DNA of 64,000 bases from positions 2,046,001 to 2,110,000 of the forward strand of contig NZ_OY781106.1 of NCBI RefSeq assembly GCF_963676475.1, given 5' to 3'. Origin of the DNA: an uncultured Celeribacter sp. Lineage in GTDB: Bacteria > Pseudomonadota > Alphaproteobacteria > Rhodobacterales > Rhodobacteraceae. This document shows, piece after piece, positions 20,278 to 28,747 of this stretch. The notes below the pieces were generated by a model. That model did no database searches. It had not been told where the DNA came from and worked only from the letters and a program-made list of their open reading frames with translations. Each line of letters starts with the position of its first letter. Within the stretch, counting starts at the first letter, position 1. The position numbers and the translations under genes are program-made.

Positions 20278-20704
20278 GTCGTTCTCCCTGTCCAGTGAAC
20301 GTGACCTAATCTCAAGCCAGCTTCGGTCCGATTTTTGGTTTGGACCAATTGTGCGAACTGGCTTACTCAGTGTCTTCCATGAGGCAGGCTGGATCACCAT
20401 GGGTCAAACTTTTTTCCTGACAGGAATTTATTTTCACCCAAGGCGCGCCGCTTTTTAGGTCAAACGACCACCTCAACAGGTGAGAGTGATGAATTTATGA
20501 GCGCAAGGAGAACTTGACCAAGCCTGATTGGAAAAGCGACAGGTCGACCGCCCCCGCTGAAACAGCGGAAAAATCCGTCCATAGCGGGAAATCGCGAGAG
20601 AGATTCGCAATTTTTCGGTGCAAATGTCGCAAAGTTTACAGGCATCGGCGGCGAAAATATTGGCCCAACCAATTTGCGACAGAGATGTCGGCCTGCGCTG
20701 CGGA
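20278..20704. other. amt promoter region and gntR downstream gap
   Basis: A 427-bp gap. The proximal part holds the amt promoter and the operator-like element at 20339-20350. The distal part, down to the gntR stop, includes TTGGCCCAA at 20660-20668, close to the same motif. Short frames of 60-70 codons here lack family resemblance and convincing ribosome sites. Confidence 0.45.
20322..20350. promoter_or_regulatory. Operator-like element upstream of amt
   Basis: The core TTGGACCAA (20340-20348) is a perfect 4+1+4 palindrome, extended as TTTGGACCAATT. A GGTCC half-element at 20325-20329 lies upstream. The core is 63-71 bp before the amt start and recurs at gntR and twice before tmm, so it is a candidate binding site for the GntR regulator. 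Confidence 0.55.
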
Positions 20705-21412
20705 TCAGTCTTCCTGAAGCAAAAGCCGCTGATCTTCGATCAGGGCGAGCTTCATGAATTCCGACGCCTCTTCGATGTCACGCGCCGCGATGGCATTGAA
20801 GAGACCGTTGTAGCCACGTTGATAAATCTCGATCCGCGCGGGCGTCAGGTGACGCCGGTACATCGCCACCCGAAAGGACTGCCGCCGCGCGTCGATCACG
20901 AGGTTGTAGCAGGCGATCAAAAGCGGATTTCCGGTGCCCTCGGCGATCAACCGATGGAACTCTTCTTCCAGTGCGACAAAGGCGGTGGCGTCAGCCTGCA
21001 CCGTTTCCATTTTCGACAGCACCACGGAGAGCGCCTCAATCTGTTTCGGTGACATGTTGACGATGGCCAGACGCACCATTTCGGGCTCAAGGATGCCACG
21101 CATCACCTGCAATTGCAGCGGCCCGGTCTCACGCGCCACGGGCGACAGCGCCTCTCTCGCGCCATCGGGATTGTAGGTCACGAAAGATCCCGACCCCGCC
21201 CGGCGCCGGATCATGCCGCGCGTTTCCAACTGGTCCAACGCCTCGCGCACCGTGTTGCGCGCCACCCCCAGCTCTTGCGCCAGTTGCCGCTCCGACGGCA
21301 GCCGCTCTTCGGTGGCGTATTCGCGCGTCACGATCCGCGTCGAAAGCGTCTCGATCACATATTTCACGGTTGCGCCGGGCAGAGAGGCGTTGGGCAGAGA
21401 GGAATTCGGCAA
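20705..21412 (-). CDS. GntR family (FadR/FCD subfamily) transcriptional regulator
   Basis: A 235-aa regulator. The winged helix-turn-helix at residues 20-80 contains the GntR signature (LPSERQLAQELGVARNTVRE and GSGSFVTYN). The helical FCD ligand-binding domain follows (QVMRGILEPEMVRLA, FHRLIAEGTGNPLL, HLTPARIEIYQRGYNGLFNA). It lies between amt-dmm and purU-folD-mgd, with a large dyad in its own promoter and related elements at amt and tmm. It is the best candidate for the island's main regulator; the inducer (TMA, TMAO or a downstream amine) is inference. Confidence 0.9.
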   Translation of the reverse strand: MPNSSLPNASLPGATVKYVIETLSTRIVTREYATEERLPSERQLAQELGVARNTVREALDQLETRGMIRRRAGSGSFVTYNPDGAREALSPVARETGPLQLQVMRGILEPEMVRLAIVNMSPKQIEALSVVLSKMETVQADATAFVALEEEFHRLIAEGTGNPLLIACYNLVIDARRQSFRVAMYRRHLTPARIEIYQRGYNGLFNAIAARDIEEASEFMKLALIEDQRLLLQED

Positions 21413-21428
21413 CGGATCAGTCCTTTGA

Positions 21429-21480
21429 AATCACCACCTATTAGACCAATTTTTCGGAATTGGTCCAGAGGGAGGTGATT
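21429..21480. promoter_or_regulatory. 52-bp nested dyad operator upstream of gntR
   Basis: Two inverted repeats share one centre of symmetry. Inner arms GACCAATT (21444-21451) and AATTGGTC (21458-21465) flank 6 bp. Outer arms AATCACC (21429-21435) and GGTGATT (21474-21480) are each 8 bp further out. The element is 17-68 bp before the gntR ATG, as expected for autoregulation. The inner repeat contains the TTGGTCCA element shared with amt and tmm. Confidence 0.7.
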
Positions 21481-21567
21481 GGCAGATGGGACTGAATGAG
21501 AAAGAGGCACGAAATTTCGCGCCTCTCTGGGTGAGTTTTTGATTGCTTAGACAATCGTCTTTACCCT

Positions 21568-21639
21568 GCGCCCGAAAGCTTTCGGGCGCGTTCGAACCTT
21601 TGAAAGGTCCACCGGACCTTTCAATCCGACAAAGTCGGA
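21568..21639. other. Cluster of three perfect hairpins downstream of purU
   Basis: Hairpin 1: GCGCCCGAAAG/CTTTCGGGCGC (21568-21589). Hairpin 2: TTGAAAGGTCC (21600-21610) with GGACCTTTCAA (21614-21624) around ACC. Hairpin 3: TCCGAC (21625-21630) with GTCGGA (21634-21639) around AAA. They follow one another within 72 bp just after the purU stop. No U run follows on either strand, so simple intrinsic termination is not obvious; mRNA 3'-end stabilisation is an alternative. Confidence 0.7.
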
Positions 21640-21646
21640 CCGGTTC

Positions 21647-22531
21647 TCACCCCATTCTCTCCGAAGAATAAGACCCCGGAGACGCCTGGAACACGACGGT
21701 TTTATTGCCGTTCAGGAACACGCGGTGGTTGGCGTGCGCATGGATCGCACGGGCCAGAACCTGGCTTTCCACGTCACGGCCCAGCGACACGTAGTCGTCG
21801 GCGCTTTGGGCGTGGGTGATGCGGACGATGTCCTGTTCGATGATCGGACCTTCATCGAGATCGGCGGTCACATAGTGAGACGTCGCCCCGATCAGCTTCA
21901 CGCCGCGCGCGTAGGCCTGTTTGTAGGGGTTCGCGCCTTTGAACGACGGCAGGAAGGAGTGGTGGATGTTGATGATACGGCCCGACATTTTGGTGCACAT
22001 CTCGTCCGACAGGATCTGCATGTAACGCGCCAGAACGATCAGCTCGGCATCCGCATCTTCGACCACTTTCATGATCGCCGCTTCGGCCTCCGGCTTGTTC
22101 TCTTTCGTGACTTTGATGCAGTGGAACGGAATGTCATTGTTCACCACAACCTTTTGATAATCCATGTGATTCGAGATCACAGCCACGATTTCCACCGGCA
22201 GCGCACCGATGTGCACACGGTAGAGCAAATCGTTCAGACAGTGACCGAAACGGCTCACCATGATCACGACTTTCATCTTCACGCTCTCGTCGTGGAAGGC
22301 GAACGTCATGCCGAACTCTTCGCCAATCGCGGCAAAGGCCTCTTCGAGCGCTGCAATCTTTACGCCTTCTTCCGAGGCAAAGCTCACGCGCATGAAAAAC
22401 TGACCCGTTTCGGTGTCGTCAAACTGCGAACTGTCGGTGATGTTACAGCCGTTGTCGGCAAGGAAGGTGGCAATGGCGGCGACGATCCCACGTTTGGTCT
22501 CGCAGGCCACGGTCAGGCAAAATTTCGTCAT
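21647..22531 (-). CDS. purU: Formyltetrahydrofolate deformylase PurU
   Basis: A 294-aa hydrolase converting 10-formyl-THF to THF and formate. An N-terminal ACT domain (residues 1-85) is followed by a formyltransferase-fold catalytic domain with INIHHSFLPSFKGANPYKQA and GATSHYVTADLDEGPIIEQD. The active-site His and Asp are present in these motifs. It precedes no purine genes; next to folD and mgd it serves C1 disposal from methylated amines, producing formate for the formate dehydrogenase encoded 18 kb away in the same island. Confidence 0.95.
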   Translation of the reverse strand: MTKFCLTVACETKRGIVAAIATFLADNGCNITDSSQFDDTETGQFFMRVSFASEEGVKIAALEEAFAAIGEEFGMTFAFHDESVKMKVVIMVSRFGHCLNDLLYRVHIGALPVEIVAVISNHMDYQKVVVNNDIPFHCIKVTKENKPEAEAAIMKVVEDADAELIVLARYMQILSDEMCTKMSGRIINIHHSFLPSFKGANPYKQAYARGVKLIGATSHYVTADLDEGPIIEQDIVRITHAQSADDYVSLGRDVESQVLARAIHAHANHRVFLNGNKTVVFQASPGSYSSERMG

Positions 22532-22635
22532 GTCTTGTCTCCAGATGGGACGCGCTCCCCTGAGTGCGCGGCCCCGATGTTGGTGTGTGTTTTGTGTTTT
22601 TTATCGTTGGTTTAACTTTGGTGCCGCAGGCTCAT

Positions 22636-23553
22636 TCAGGCCGTCAGCCCCTCGGGCTCGGGAAGATCGTTGGCGCGGCAAGCGGCCGTCACGGTGTTGG
22701 CCAGAAGGCAGGCGATGGTCATCGGACCGACGCCGCCCGGCACCGGCGTGATGGCCCCCGCCACGGCGGCTGCGCTGTCAAATTCGACATCACCCACGAG
22801 TTTCGATTTCACGGAGCCGTCTTCGCGCAGGCCCTTTTCGGGCGCGTCCACACGGTTGATGCCCACGTCGATCACGGTCGCGCCGGGTTTCACCCAATCG
22901 CCTTTGATCATTTCCGGGCGGCCCACGGCAGCCACGAGGATGTCAGCACGGCGACAGACTTCTTCGATATCTTTCGTGCGCGAATGCGCGATGGTCACGG
23001 TGCAGCTGTCGCGCAGCAGCAGTTGCGCCATCGGTTTGCCGACAATGTTCGAGCGCCCGACGACCACGGCATTCAGCCCGGAGAGGCTGCCGAGATGATC
23101 GCGCAGCATCATGAGACAGCCCAGAGGCGTACACGGCACCATGCTTTTCTGACCAGTCCCCAAGAGACCCACGTTGGAAATGTGGAACCCGTCTACGTCC
23201 TTCGCCGGATCAATCGAGTTGATCACCAGATCGCTGTCGAGATGGTCAGGCAGGGGCAGTTGCACGAGGATGCCATGCACCGCCGGGTCGGCGTTCAATT
23301 GTTCGATAAGTGCAAGAAGATCAGCCTCAGACGTCTTTTCAGACAGCTTATGCTCGTAAGAGTTCATGCCGCACTCGATGGTCTGCTTGCCCTTGTTGCG
23401 CACGTAAACCTGGCTCGCGGGATCTTCGCCGACCAGAACCACCGCGAGACCGGGCGTGATGCCATGCACCTCCTTGAGGCGCGCCACATGGGAGGCGACT
23501 TTCTCGCGCACCGTGGCCGCGAAGGCCTTTCCATCAATGATCTGTGCAGTCAT
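22636..23553 (-). CDS. folD: Methylene-THF dehydrogenase/cyclohydrolase FolD
   Basis: A 305-aa bifunctional enzyme oxidising methylene-THF to methenyl-THF with NADP and hydrolysing it to 10-formyl-THF. Family motifs are visible: VYVRNKGKQTIECGMNSYEH (catalytic Lys region), VVVGRSNIVGKPMAQLL (nucleotide binding) and PVPGGVGPMTIACLLANT. The ATG at 23553 gives the usual length. It sits between mgdD and purU on the same strand, matching a catabolic C1 route. The 104-bp gap to purU has no recognised element. Confidence 0.95.
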   Translation of the reverse strand: MTAQIIDGKAFAATVREKVASHVARLKEVHGITPGLAVVLVGEDPASQVYVRNKGKQTIECGMNSYEHKLSEKTSEADLLALIEQLNADPAVHGILVQLPLPDHLDSDLVINSIDPAKDVDGFHISNVGLLGTGQKSMVPCTPLGCLMMLRDHLGSLSGLNAVVVGRSNIVGKPMAQLLLRDSCTVTIAHSRTKDIEEVCRRADILVAAVGRPEMIKGDWVKPGATVIDVGINRVDAPEKGLREDGSVKSKLVGDVEFDSAAAVAGAITPVPGGVGPMTIACLLANTVTAACRANDLPEPEGLTA

Positions 23554-23567
23554 GTTCTTTCTCCAAC

Positions 23568-24137
23568 TCAGTCTTCGAGGCGGCGCGCGGCGACGGCCAA
23601 AGCATGCCACAGCGATCCCGCCAATGTGCGCATCCCGATCACCGCCAGCCGGTCATCGGCGCGGCGGATCAGAAAGACGGTCATATGTTCCAGCCCCGTG
23701 CGCGTCACCTGCCCCGGCCCGAATGCTTTCGGGTCGATGTTGACAAGCTTGCGCATCAGGGCCTCGATCGGTGCCGCCCCTTGCGTAGACGAAATTTCAA
23801 AGGCCGTGAAGCCATCCGTTTGCTCGGTCACGGAACAGTCCGGTGTTTCGGATTTCACCATGGCGGCAAAGTTCACCTCGGCCTTGTCCACAGCTTCGAT
23901 CATCCACTGATCGCGGCCGGTCCAGAAGGCGGCATACTCGCCCATGGACACCGCCTTGCCCACGCCGGGCAGCGGCAGGCCAAAGGGCTGCGGTGCGCTT
24001 TGCCCCTTGCGGAGCGCCAGAGAGGCCAATCCGAGCCCCGCGTTTTCCGAGATGGTCAGCGCGCCGAAACTCTCAGTACGCGGAGCAGCTTCGCCCAGAG
24101 CGGTGATAGGTGTCAAATCAGTCACATGATCAAGCAC
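23568..24137 (-). CDS. mgdD: N-methylglutamate dehydrogenase subunit MgdD (SoxG-like)
   Basis: A 189-aa protein of the sarcosine-oxidase gamma family. The fold is a GcvT-like half domain (GEYAAFWTGRDQWMIEAV, CSVTEQTDGFTAFEISSTQG, GQVTRTGLEHMTVFLIRR). It overlaps mgdC by 8 bp. It forms the small subunit of the heterotetramer that oxidises N-methylglutamate to glutamate while passing the methyl carbon to THF. Distinguished from true sarcosine oxidase by the mgs/gmaS neighbours rather than by its own sequence. Confidence 0.88.
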   Translation of the reverse strand: MLDHVTDLTPITALGEAAPRTESFGALTISENAGLGLASLALRKGQSAPQPFGLPLPGVGKAVSMGEYAAFWTGRDQWMIEAVDKAEVNFAAMVKSETPDCSVTEQTDGFTAFEISSTQGAAPIEALMRKLVNIDPKAFGPGQVTRTGLEHMTVFLIRRADDRLAVIGMRTLAGSLWHALAVAARRLED

Positions 24138-27090
24138 GGAGACGTCCTCCTTCGGGATCGACGAAATGGGCAGAGACCACTTCGAGTTTCACAGTCTGGC
24201 CTTCGACCGGGTTGGCCGCCACGATGATCTCGCCCATCCGTGTATCGCCATTCTCCAAAAATCCAAGCGCGATGTAGCCCTTCAGATGCGGCGAGTAGCA
24301 GGACGAGGTGAGCCAACCTTGGTCCGTGCTCATATCCTGCACTGTGCCTTCGGTGAAGAGATGCGATCCGGCCATGGCCTGTTTTTGCGGCTCGACGGAT
24401 TTGAAACCCACAAGACGGCGTTTCTCCGCCGCCATGCCTTCGCGCCGCGACATCACCGCCCCGATGCTGTCCTTCTTGGCGGAGACCATCTTGCCCAGCC
24501 CCAGCATCTGCGCCGTGGTCTGGCCATTGAGTTCCGCGCCGGCGGCATGGCCTTTTTCGATCCGCAACACGCCGAGCGCCTCGGTGCCGTAAGGCGTGGC
24601 GTTCAGGTCGGCGCCCTGCTCCATCAGCCGTTGCATCAGAGCATGGCCGTAACGTGCCGGCACCGCGATCTCATAGGCCAATTCGCCGGAGAAAGAGATG
24701 CGGAACAGGCGGGCCCGCAGACCGTTGCAGATCGTCAGCTCAGAGCAGGCCATGAAGGGAAACGCTTCATTCGACAGGTCAAACTCATCGACGATCCGGG
24801 TGAGCAACTCACGCGATTTCGGCCCCGCCACGGCGATCTGCGCCCAGGCGTCTGTGGTCGAAATCAACTGCACATCCAGCTCCGGCCAGAGGCATTGATG
24901 CGCGAATTCCATCTGGCGATAGACCAGCCCCGCGTTGGCGGTCGTCGTCGTGACCACATAGTGATCTTCGCTCATCCGTGCGCAGGTGCCGTCATCATAG
25001 GCATGCCCGTCTTCGCGCAGCATCAGACCGTAACGCACCATGCCGACCTTCAGCGTGCCCATCATATTTGAATACATGCGGTTCAAAAATTCGCCCGCAT
25101 CGGCGCCCTGCACATCGACTTTGCCAAGCGTGGTGACATCACAGAGCCCCACACCGGAGCGCACAGCCAGAACCTCGCGGTCCACGGTCTCGCGCCAAGT
25201 GGTTTCCCCCGCACGCGGAAAATATTGCGCCCGCATCCACGGTCCGACTTCGACGAACTCGGCCCCCTGCGCCTCGGCCCAAGCGTGCGTCGGCGTGAGG
25301 CGACGCGGTCGGAACAAAGGCCCGGTGTCACCGCCGCCCAGCACGCCCAGCGAGACGCCGGTGTAAGGCGGGCGGAAGATCGTCGTGCCGGTTTCCGGGA
25401 TCGACTTGCCGGTCAACTCAGCCATCACCGCCAGCGCGGAAATATTCGAGGTCTTGCCCTGATCCGTTGCCATGCCCAGCGTGGTCCAGCGTTTGAGATG
25501 CTCGACCGGCGTCATGTTTTCTTTGTGGGCGAGCGCGATGTCTTTGACGGTCACGTCATTCTGGAAATCGACCCATGCCCTTTTTTTCGTGGCCCGTTTG
25601 GTGCCCGGCACATGCCAGAAAGCAACCTGTTCAGACGGCATATTTTCCGCCTTCGGCAACACAATCTCGGACGCCGTCACACCGATCTCGGAGAGCGCCG
25701 TGATCGCGGCTTGCATACCGTCCGTCAGCGCTTCTTCGGTGCCGCCCTTGCCAGCCGCCGCCCCCGCCGGGATCAGCCCCGCCGGACCGTTTGGCCCTGG
25801 CACAAAGGCCAACAGGCTGTCGTCCCAGACCGGACGCCCGCGGTGGTGCGAGGCCAGATGCACGTTGGGGTTCCAACCGCCCGCGACACCCAGCGCGCCA
25901 ACGTTGTGCCATTGCGACTGGCCGTTGCGAGTGATCTCGATCGCGGTGAGGCCAAGTCGCCCTTTCGTCCCGGTCACCGTCGCGCCTGCAAAGACCTCAT
26001 ACTCGCCAAAGCGCGGCGCGGCTTCGCGGGCATCAATCACGCCCAGAACCTTGGCACCTTTCGCGATCAGATCCATCGCGGTGCGGTGGCCGTCGTCGCC
26101 ATTGGTGAAAATCGCAATCGCATCGCCATCGTGTTTCACCGGGCTCGCGGCCCAGCGGTTGGCATAGGCGCGCATGGCCCCCGCCAGCATCACGCCCGGG
26201 CGGTCGTTGTCAGCAAAAGGCATATGCCGTTCGGTCGCGCCCGCCGCCAGAACCGCGCGCTTCGCGGTGATCCGCCAGAGCGTCTGGCGCACCTTGTCGC
26301 CCGGCACCGCGAGGTGATCCGACACGCGCTCAACAGCACCATAAATGCCGTGATCATAGACGCCGAACACCGTGGTGCGGGTCATGATGCGAATATTCGG
26401 CAGGCTCTCCAACTCGGCTTTCACGCTCGCGATCCAGTCGGCGGCGGTGGCTTCATCAAGAAGATCGCTTTCCATCGTGAGACGTCCGCCAAGCGCGAAA
26501 TCTTCGTCGGCCAGAACGACCTCAGCGCCCGCGCGCCCTGCCGTCAAAGCCGCCGCCAGACCAGCAGCCCCGCCGCCCACGACCAAGAGATCGCAATGCA
26601 GGAAGCCTTTGTCGTAGTCGTCCGGGTCGGGCAGCATGGAGAGCGATCCAAGCCCCGCCGCCTTGCGGATCATCGGCTCGTAGAGTTTCTCCCAGAACGC
26701 TTTCGGCCACATGAAGGTCTTGTAATAAAACCCCGCCGCAAAGAAGGGCGACAGAAGATCGTTCACCGCCAGAAAATCACGCTCGAGCGGCCCGACATGG
26801 TTCTGAGACCGCGCGATCAACCCGTCGAACAGTTCGGTCACGGTCGCCCGCGTGTTGGGTTCTTGCCGCGCGCCGGTGCGCAATTCGACCATGGCGTTGG
26901 GCTCTTCTGAGCCTGCCGCAAAAACGCCGCGCGGCCGGTGGTATTTGAAACTCCGACCCATGAGCTGAACACCATTGGCCAAGAGAGCGGAGGCCAGCGT
27001 GTCGCCTTGGAAGCCTTTGTAAGTCTTACCGTTAAACGTAAACTTCAGCGGCGTGTTGCGGTCGATCAGACCACCGGTCAAACGGGTCAT
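24130..27090 (-). CDS. mgdC: N-methylglutamate dehydrogenase subunit MgdC (SoxA-like)
   Basis: A 986-aa large subunit of the sarcosine-oxidase alpha family. The N-terminal 2Fe-2S-like fold (FNGKTYKGFQGDTLASALLA, FKYHRPRGVF) is followed by a dinucleotide-binding domain (LLVVGGGAAGLAAALTAGRA at about residue 168) and a C-terminal GcvT-like THF domain (about residues 590-980, with SGVGLCDVTTLGKVDVQGAD and ISFSGELAYEIAVPARYG). It receives the methyl group onto THF. It overlaps mgdB by 4 bp and mgdD by 8 bp, so the operon is tightly coupled. Confidence 0.93.
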   Translation of the reverse strand: MTRLTGGLIDRNTPLKFTFNGKTYKGFQGDTLASALLANGVQLMGRSFKYHRPRGVFAAGSEEPNAMVELRTGARQEPNTRATVTELFDGLIARSQNHVGPLERDFLAVNDLLSPFFAAGFYYKTFMWPKAFWEKLYEPMIRKAAGLGSLSMLPDPDDYDKGFLHCDLLVVGGGAAGLAAALTAGRAGAEVVLADEDFALGGRLTMESDLLDEATAADWIASVKAELESLPNIRIMTRTTVFGVYDHGIYGAVERVSDHLAVPGDKVRQTLWRITAKRAVLAAGATERHMPFADNDRPGVMLAGAMRAYANRWAASPVKHDGDAIAIFTNGDDGHRTAMDLIAKGAKVLGVIDAREAAPRFGEYEVFAGATVTGTKGRLGLTAIEITRNGQSQWHNVGALGVAGGWNPNVHLASHHRGRPVWDDSLLAFVPGPNGPAGLIPAGAAAGKGGTEEALTDGMQAAITALSEIGVTASEIVLPKAENMPSEQVAFWHVPGTKRATKKRAWVDFQNDVTVKDIALAHKENMTPVEHLKRWTTLGMATDQGKTSNISALAVMAELTGKSIPETGTTIFRPPYTGVSLGVLGGGDTGPLFRPRRLTPTHAWAEAQGAEFVEVGPWMRAQYFPRAGETTWRETVDREVLAVRSGVGLCDVTTLGKVDVQGADAGEFLNRMYSNMMGTLKVGMVRYGLMLREDGHAYDDGTCARMSEDHYVVTTTTANAGLVYRQMEFAHQCLWPELDVQLISTTDAWAQIAVAGPKSRELLTRIVDEFDLSNEAFPFMACSELTICNGLRARLFRISFSGELAYEIAVPARYGHALMQRLMEQGADLNATPYGTEALGVLRIEKGHAAGAELNGQTTAQMLGLGKMVSAKKDSIGAVMSRREGMAAEKRRLVGFKSVEPQKQAMAGSHLFTEGTVQDMSTDQGWLTSSCYSPHLKGYIALGFLENGDTRMGEIIVAANPVEGQTVKLEVVSAHFVDPEGGRLRA

Positions 27091-27365
27091 TTCGCCGCTC
27101 CTTTCACGTCAGAGGCCAATTCAGCGCCGAGGATTTCATGCGTGGTGGTGTCGCGGGTGACGACCAGCCAGGAGCGGTCGCCCTGTTCGTGGAACCACAG
27201 CTCGCGGTGCACGCCCGCCGGGTTGTCGCGCAGAAAGACGTAGTCGCAGAATGCAGCTTCGGCGTTGTCGAGAGAGGCATCGGGCCGCTGCATCAGAGAG
27301 GCGTCACCCAGATAGGTGAACTCCTGACTGTCACGCAGGCCGAGAAGTGGGTGAGGGATCAACAT
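27087..27365 (-). CDS. mgdB: N-methylglutamate dehydrogenase subunit MgdB (SoxD-like)
   Basis: A 92-aa delta-type subunit. The family pattern is clear in RDSQEFTYLGDAS, FLRDNPAGVHRELWFHEQG and VVTRDTTTHEI. In structurally studied sarcosine oxidase the delta subunit holds a zinc ion through Cys6, Cys9, His59 and Cys63 (from memory). Here the N-terminus is HPLLG instead of CPxCG, His59 is kept and position 63 is Asp, so the canonical zinc site is lost. It lies between mgdA (12 bp) and mgdC (4-bp overlap). Confidence 0.85.
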   Translation of the reverse strand: MLIPHPLLGLRDSQEFTYLGDASLMQRPDASLDNAEAAFCDYVFLRDNPAGVHRELWFHEQGDRSWLVVTRDTTTHEILGAELASDVKGAAK

Positions 27366-27377
27366 GTTACGCGCTCC

Positions 27378-28628
27378 TCAATGCAGGTTCGGTTGGGCGC
27401 CAACGCCCTTTTCGTCGATGACATAGCCGCGATTGAACCGGTCGAACCGGAAGGCCGTCGCGGTCTCATGCGGGGTATCGGTCGCAAGCAAATGGGCGAA
27501 TGTGTAGCCCGCCGCAGGCGTCGCTTTGAACCCGCCATAGTTCCAGGCGCCGTTGAAATAGAGGCCCTCGATCCCGGTTTTGTCGATGATCGGCGAGCCG
27601 TCCATCGACATATCCACAAGACCGCCCCAGGCGCGCAACAGACGCGCACGCCCGATCATCGGCATCAGAGCCATACCGCCTTCGAGCACATCCTCGACCA
27701 CCGGAAGGTTGCCGCGCTGCGCGTAGGAATTGTAGCCGTCGATGTCGCCGCCAAAGACCAAACCGCCCTTGTCGGATTGGCTGACATAGAAATGCCCGGC
27801 GCCAAAGGTGATGACGCCCGGAATGGTCGGCTTGAGGCCTTCGGAGACAAAAGCCTGCAACGCGTGGCTTTCGATCGGCAGGCGCATCCCGGCCTTTTCC
27901 ATCACCCGGCCCGAAGAGCCCGCGACCGAGACGCCAACCTTTTTCGCACCGATAAAGCCGCGCGAGGTCTCAACGCCAAGCACCTTGCCGTTCTCGATCT
28001 TGAAGCCGGTGACTTCGCAATTCTGGATGATGTCGACGCCGCGCTGATCGGCGCCGCGGGCATAGCCCCAGACCACGCCATCGTGGCGCGCCGTGCCTGC
28101 ACGGGTCTGCATCAAGCCGCCCTTGATCGGGAAGCGCGCGTTGTCGAAATTCAGGAACGGCACCATGCGTTTGATGTCGTCACGCGACAAAAGCTTTGCC
28201 CCCGCATCCGAGAGCATCATGGCATTGCCGCGCCGACGATAGGCGTCACGCTGGCCATCCGAGTGGATCAGGTTGATGATCGACCGCTGCGACACCATCG
28301 AGTTGAAATTCGTGTCCTGCTCCAAATTCTCCCAGAGCTTCATCGAAAACTCGTAGAACGGCTGGTTGCCCGGCAGCAGGTAGTTCGAGCGGATGATCGT
28401 CGTGTTGCGGCCCGCGTTGCCGGAGCCGATCCAGCCCTTTTCCAGCACTGCAATGCTCAACTCACCATAGACCTTGGCGAGGTAATAGGCCGTCGCCAAC
28501 CCGTGCCCACCGCCGCCCACAATCACGATGTCATAAGCCTTTTTCGGCTCTGGGCTGCGCCAGAGTTGCGTCCAGCCCTTGTGGCCTGTCAGGGCCTCTT
28601 TCACGACTTTGAAACCTGAAAATTTCAT
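27378..28628 (-). CDS. mgdA: N-methylglutamate dehydrogenase subunit MgdA (SoxB-like, FAD)
   Basis: A 416-aa flavoprotein of the sarcosine-oxidase beta/DadA family. The FAD motif is YDIVIVGGGGHGLATAYYLA near residue 33. Further landmarks are GWIGSGNAGRNTTIIRSNY, where SoxB-type enzymes bind covalent FMN through a downstream His, and the C-terminal DGSPIIDKTGIEGLYFNGAW and GFKATPAAGY. It would oxidise N-methylglutamate. It is the first gene of mgdABCD-folD-purU and divergent from the GlxA-type regulator. Confidence 0.92.
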   Translation of the reverse strand: MKFSGFKVVKEALTGHKGWTQLWRSPEPKKAYDIVIVGGGGHGLATAYYLAKVYGELSIAVLEKGWIGSGNAGRNTTIIRSNYLLPGNQPFYEFSMKLWENLEQDTNFNSMVSQRSIINLIHSDGQRDAYRRRGNAMMLSDAGAKLLSRDDIKRMVPFLNFDNARFPIKGGLMQTRAGTARHDGVVWGYARGADQRGVDIIQNCEVTGFKIENGKVLGVETSRGFIGAKKVGVSVAGSSGRVMEKAGMRLPIESHALQAFVSEGLKPTIPGVITFGAGHFYVSQSDKGGLVFGGDIDGYNSYAQRGNLPVVEDVLEGGMALMPMIGRARLLRAWGGLVDMSMDGSPIIDKTGIEGLYFNGAWNYGGFKATPAAGYTFAHLLATDTPHETATAFRFDRFNRGYVIDEKGVGAQPNLH

Positions 28629-28747
28629 AGATGCGCTCCTTCGTCACAACATTGTTTTAGCGGTGATTTTGGGGCTATTCTTCCTGTTTAAGGTCATATA
28701 CTTTCATTTTTAAGACGTAATTTTGAGAAAGTCAGCAGGGGTCGCAA

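Noticed and set aside
20460..20717. Two opposing 67-70 codon frames between amt and gntR
   Set aside because: No ribosome sites, odd composition, and no recognisable segments; the region is better explained as promoter and 3' flank.
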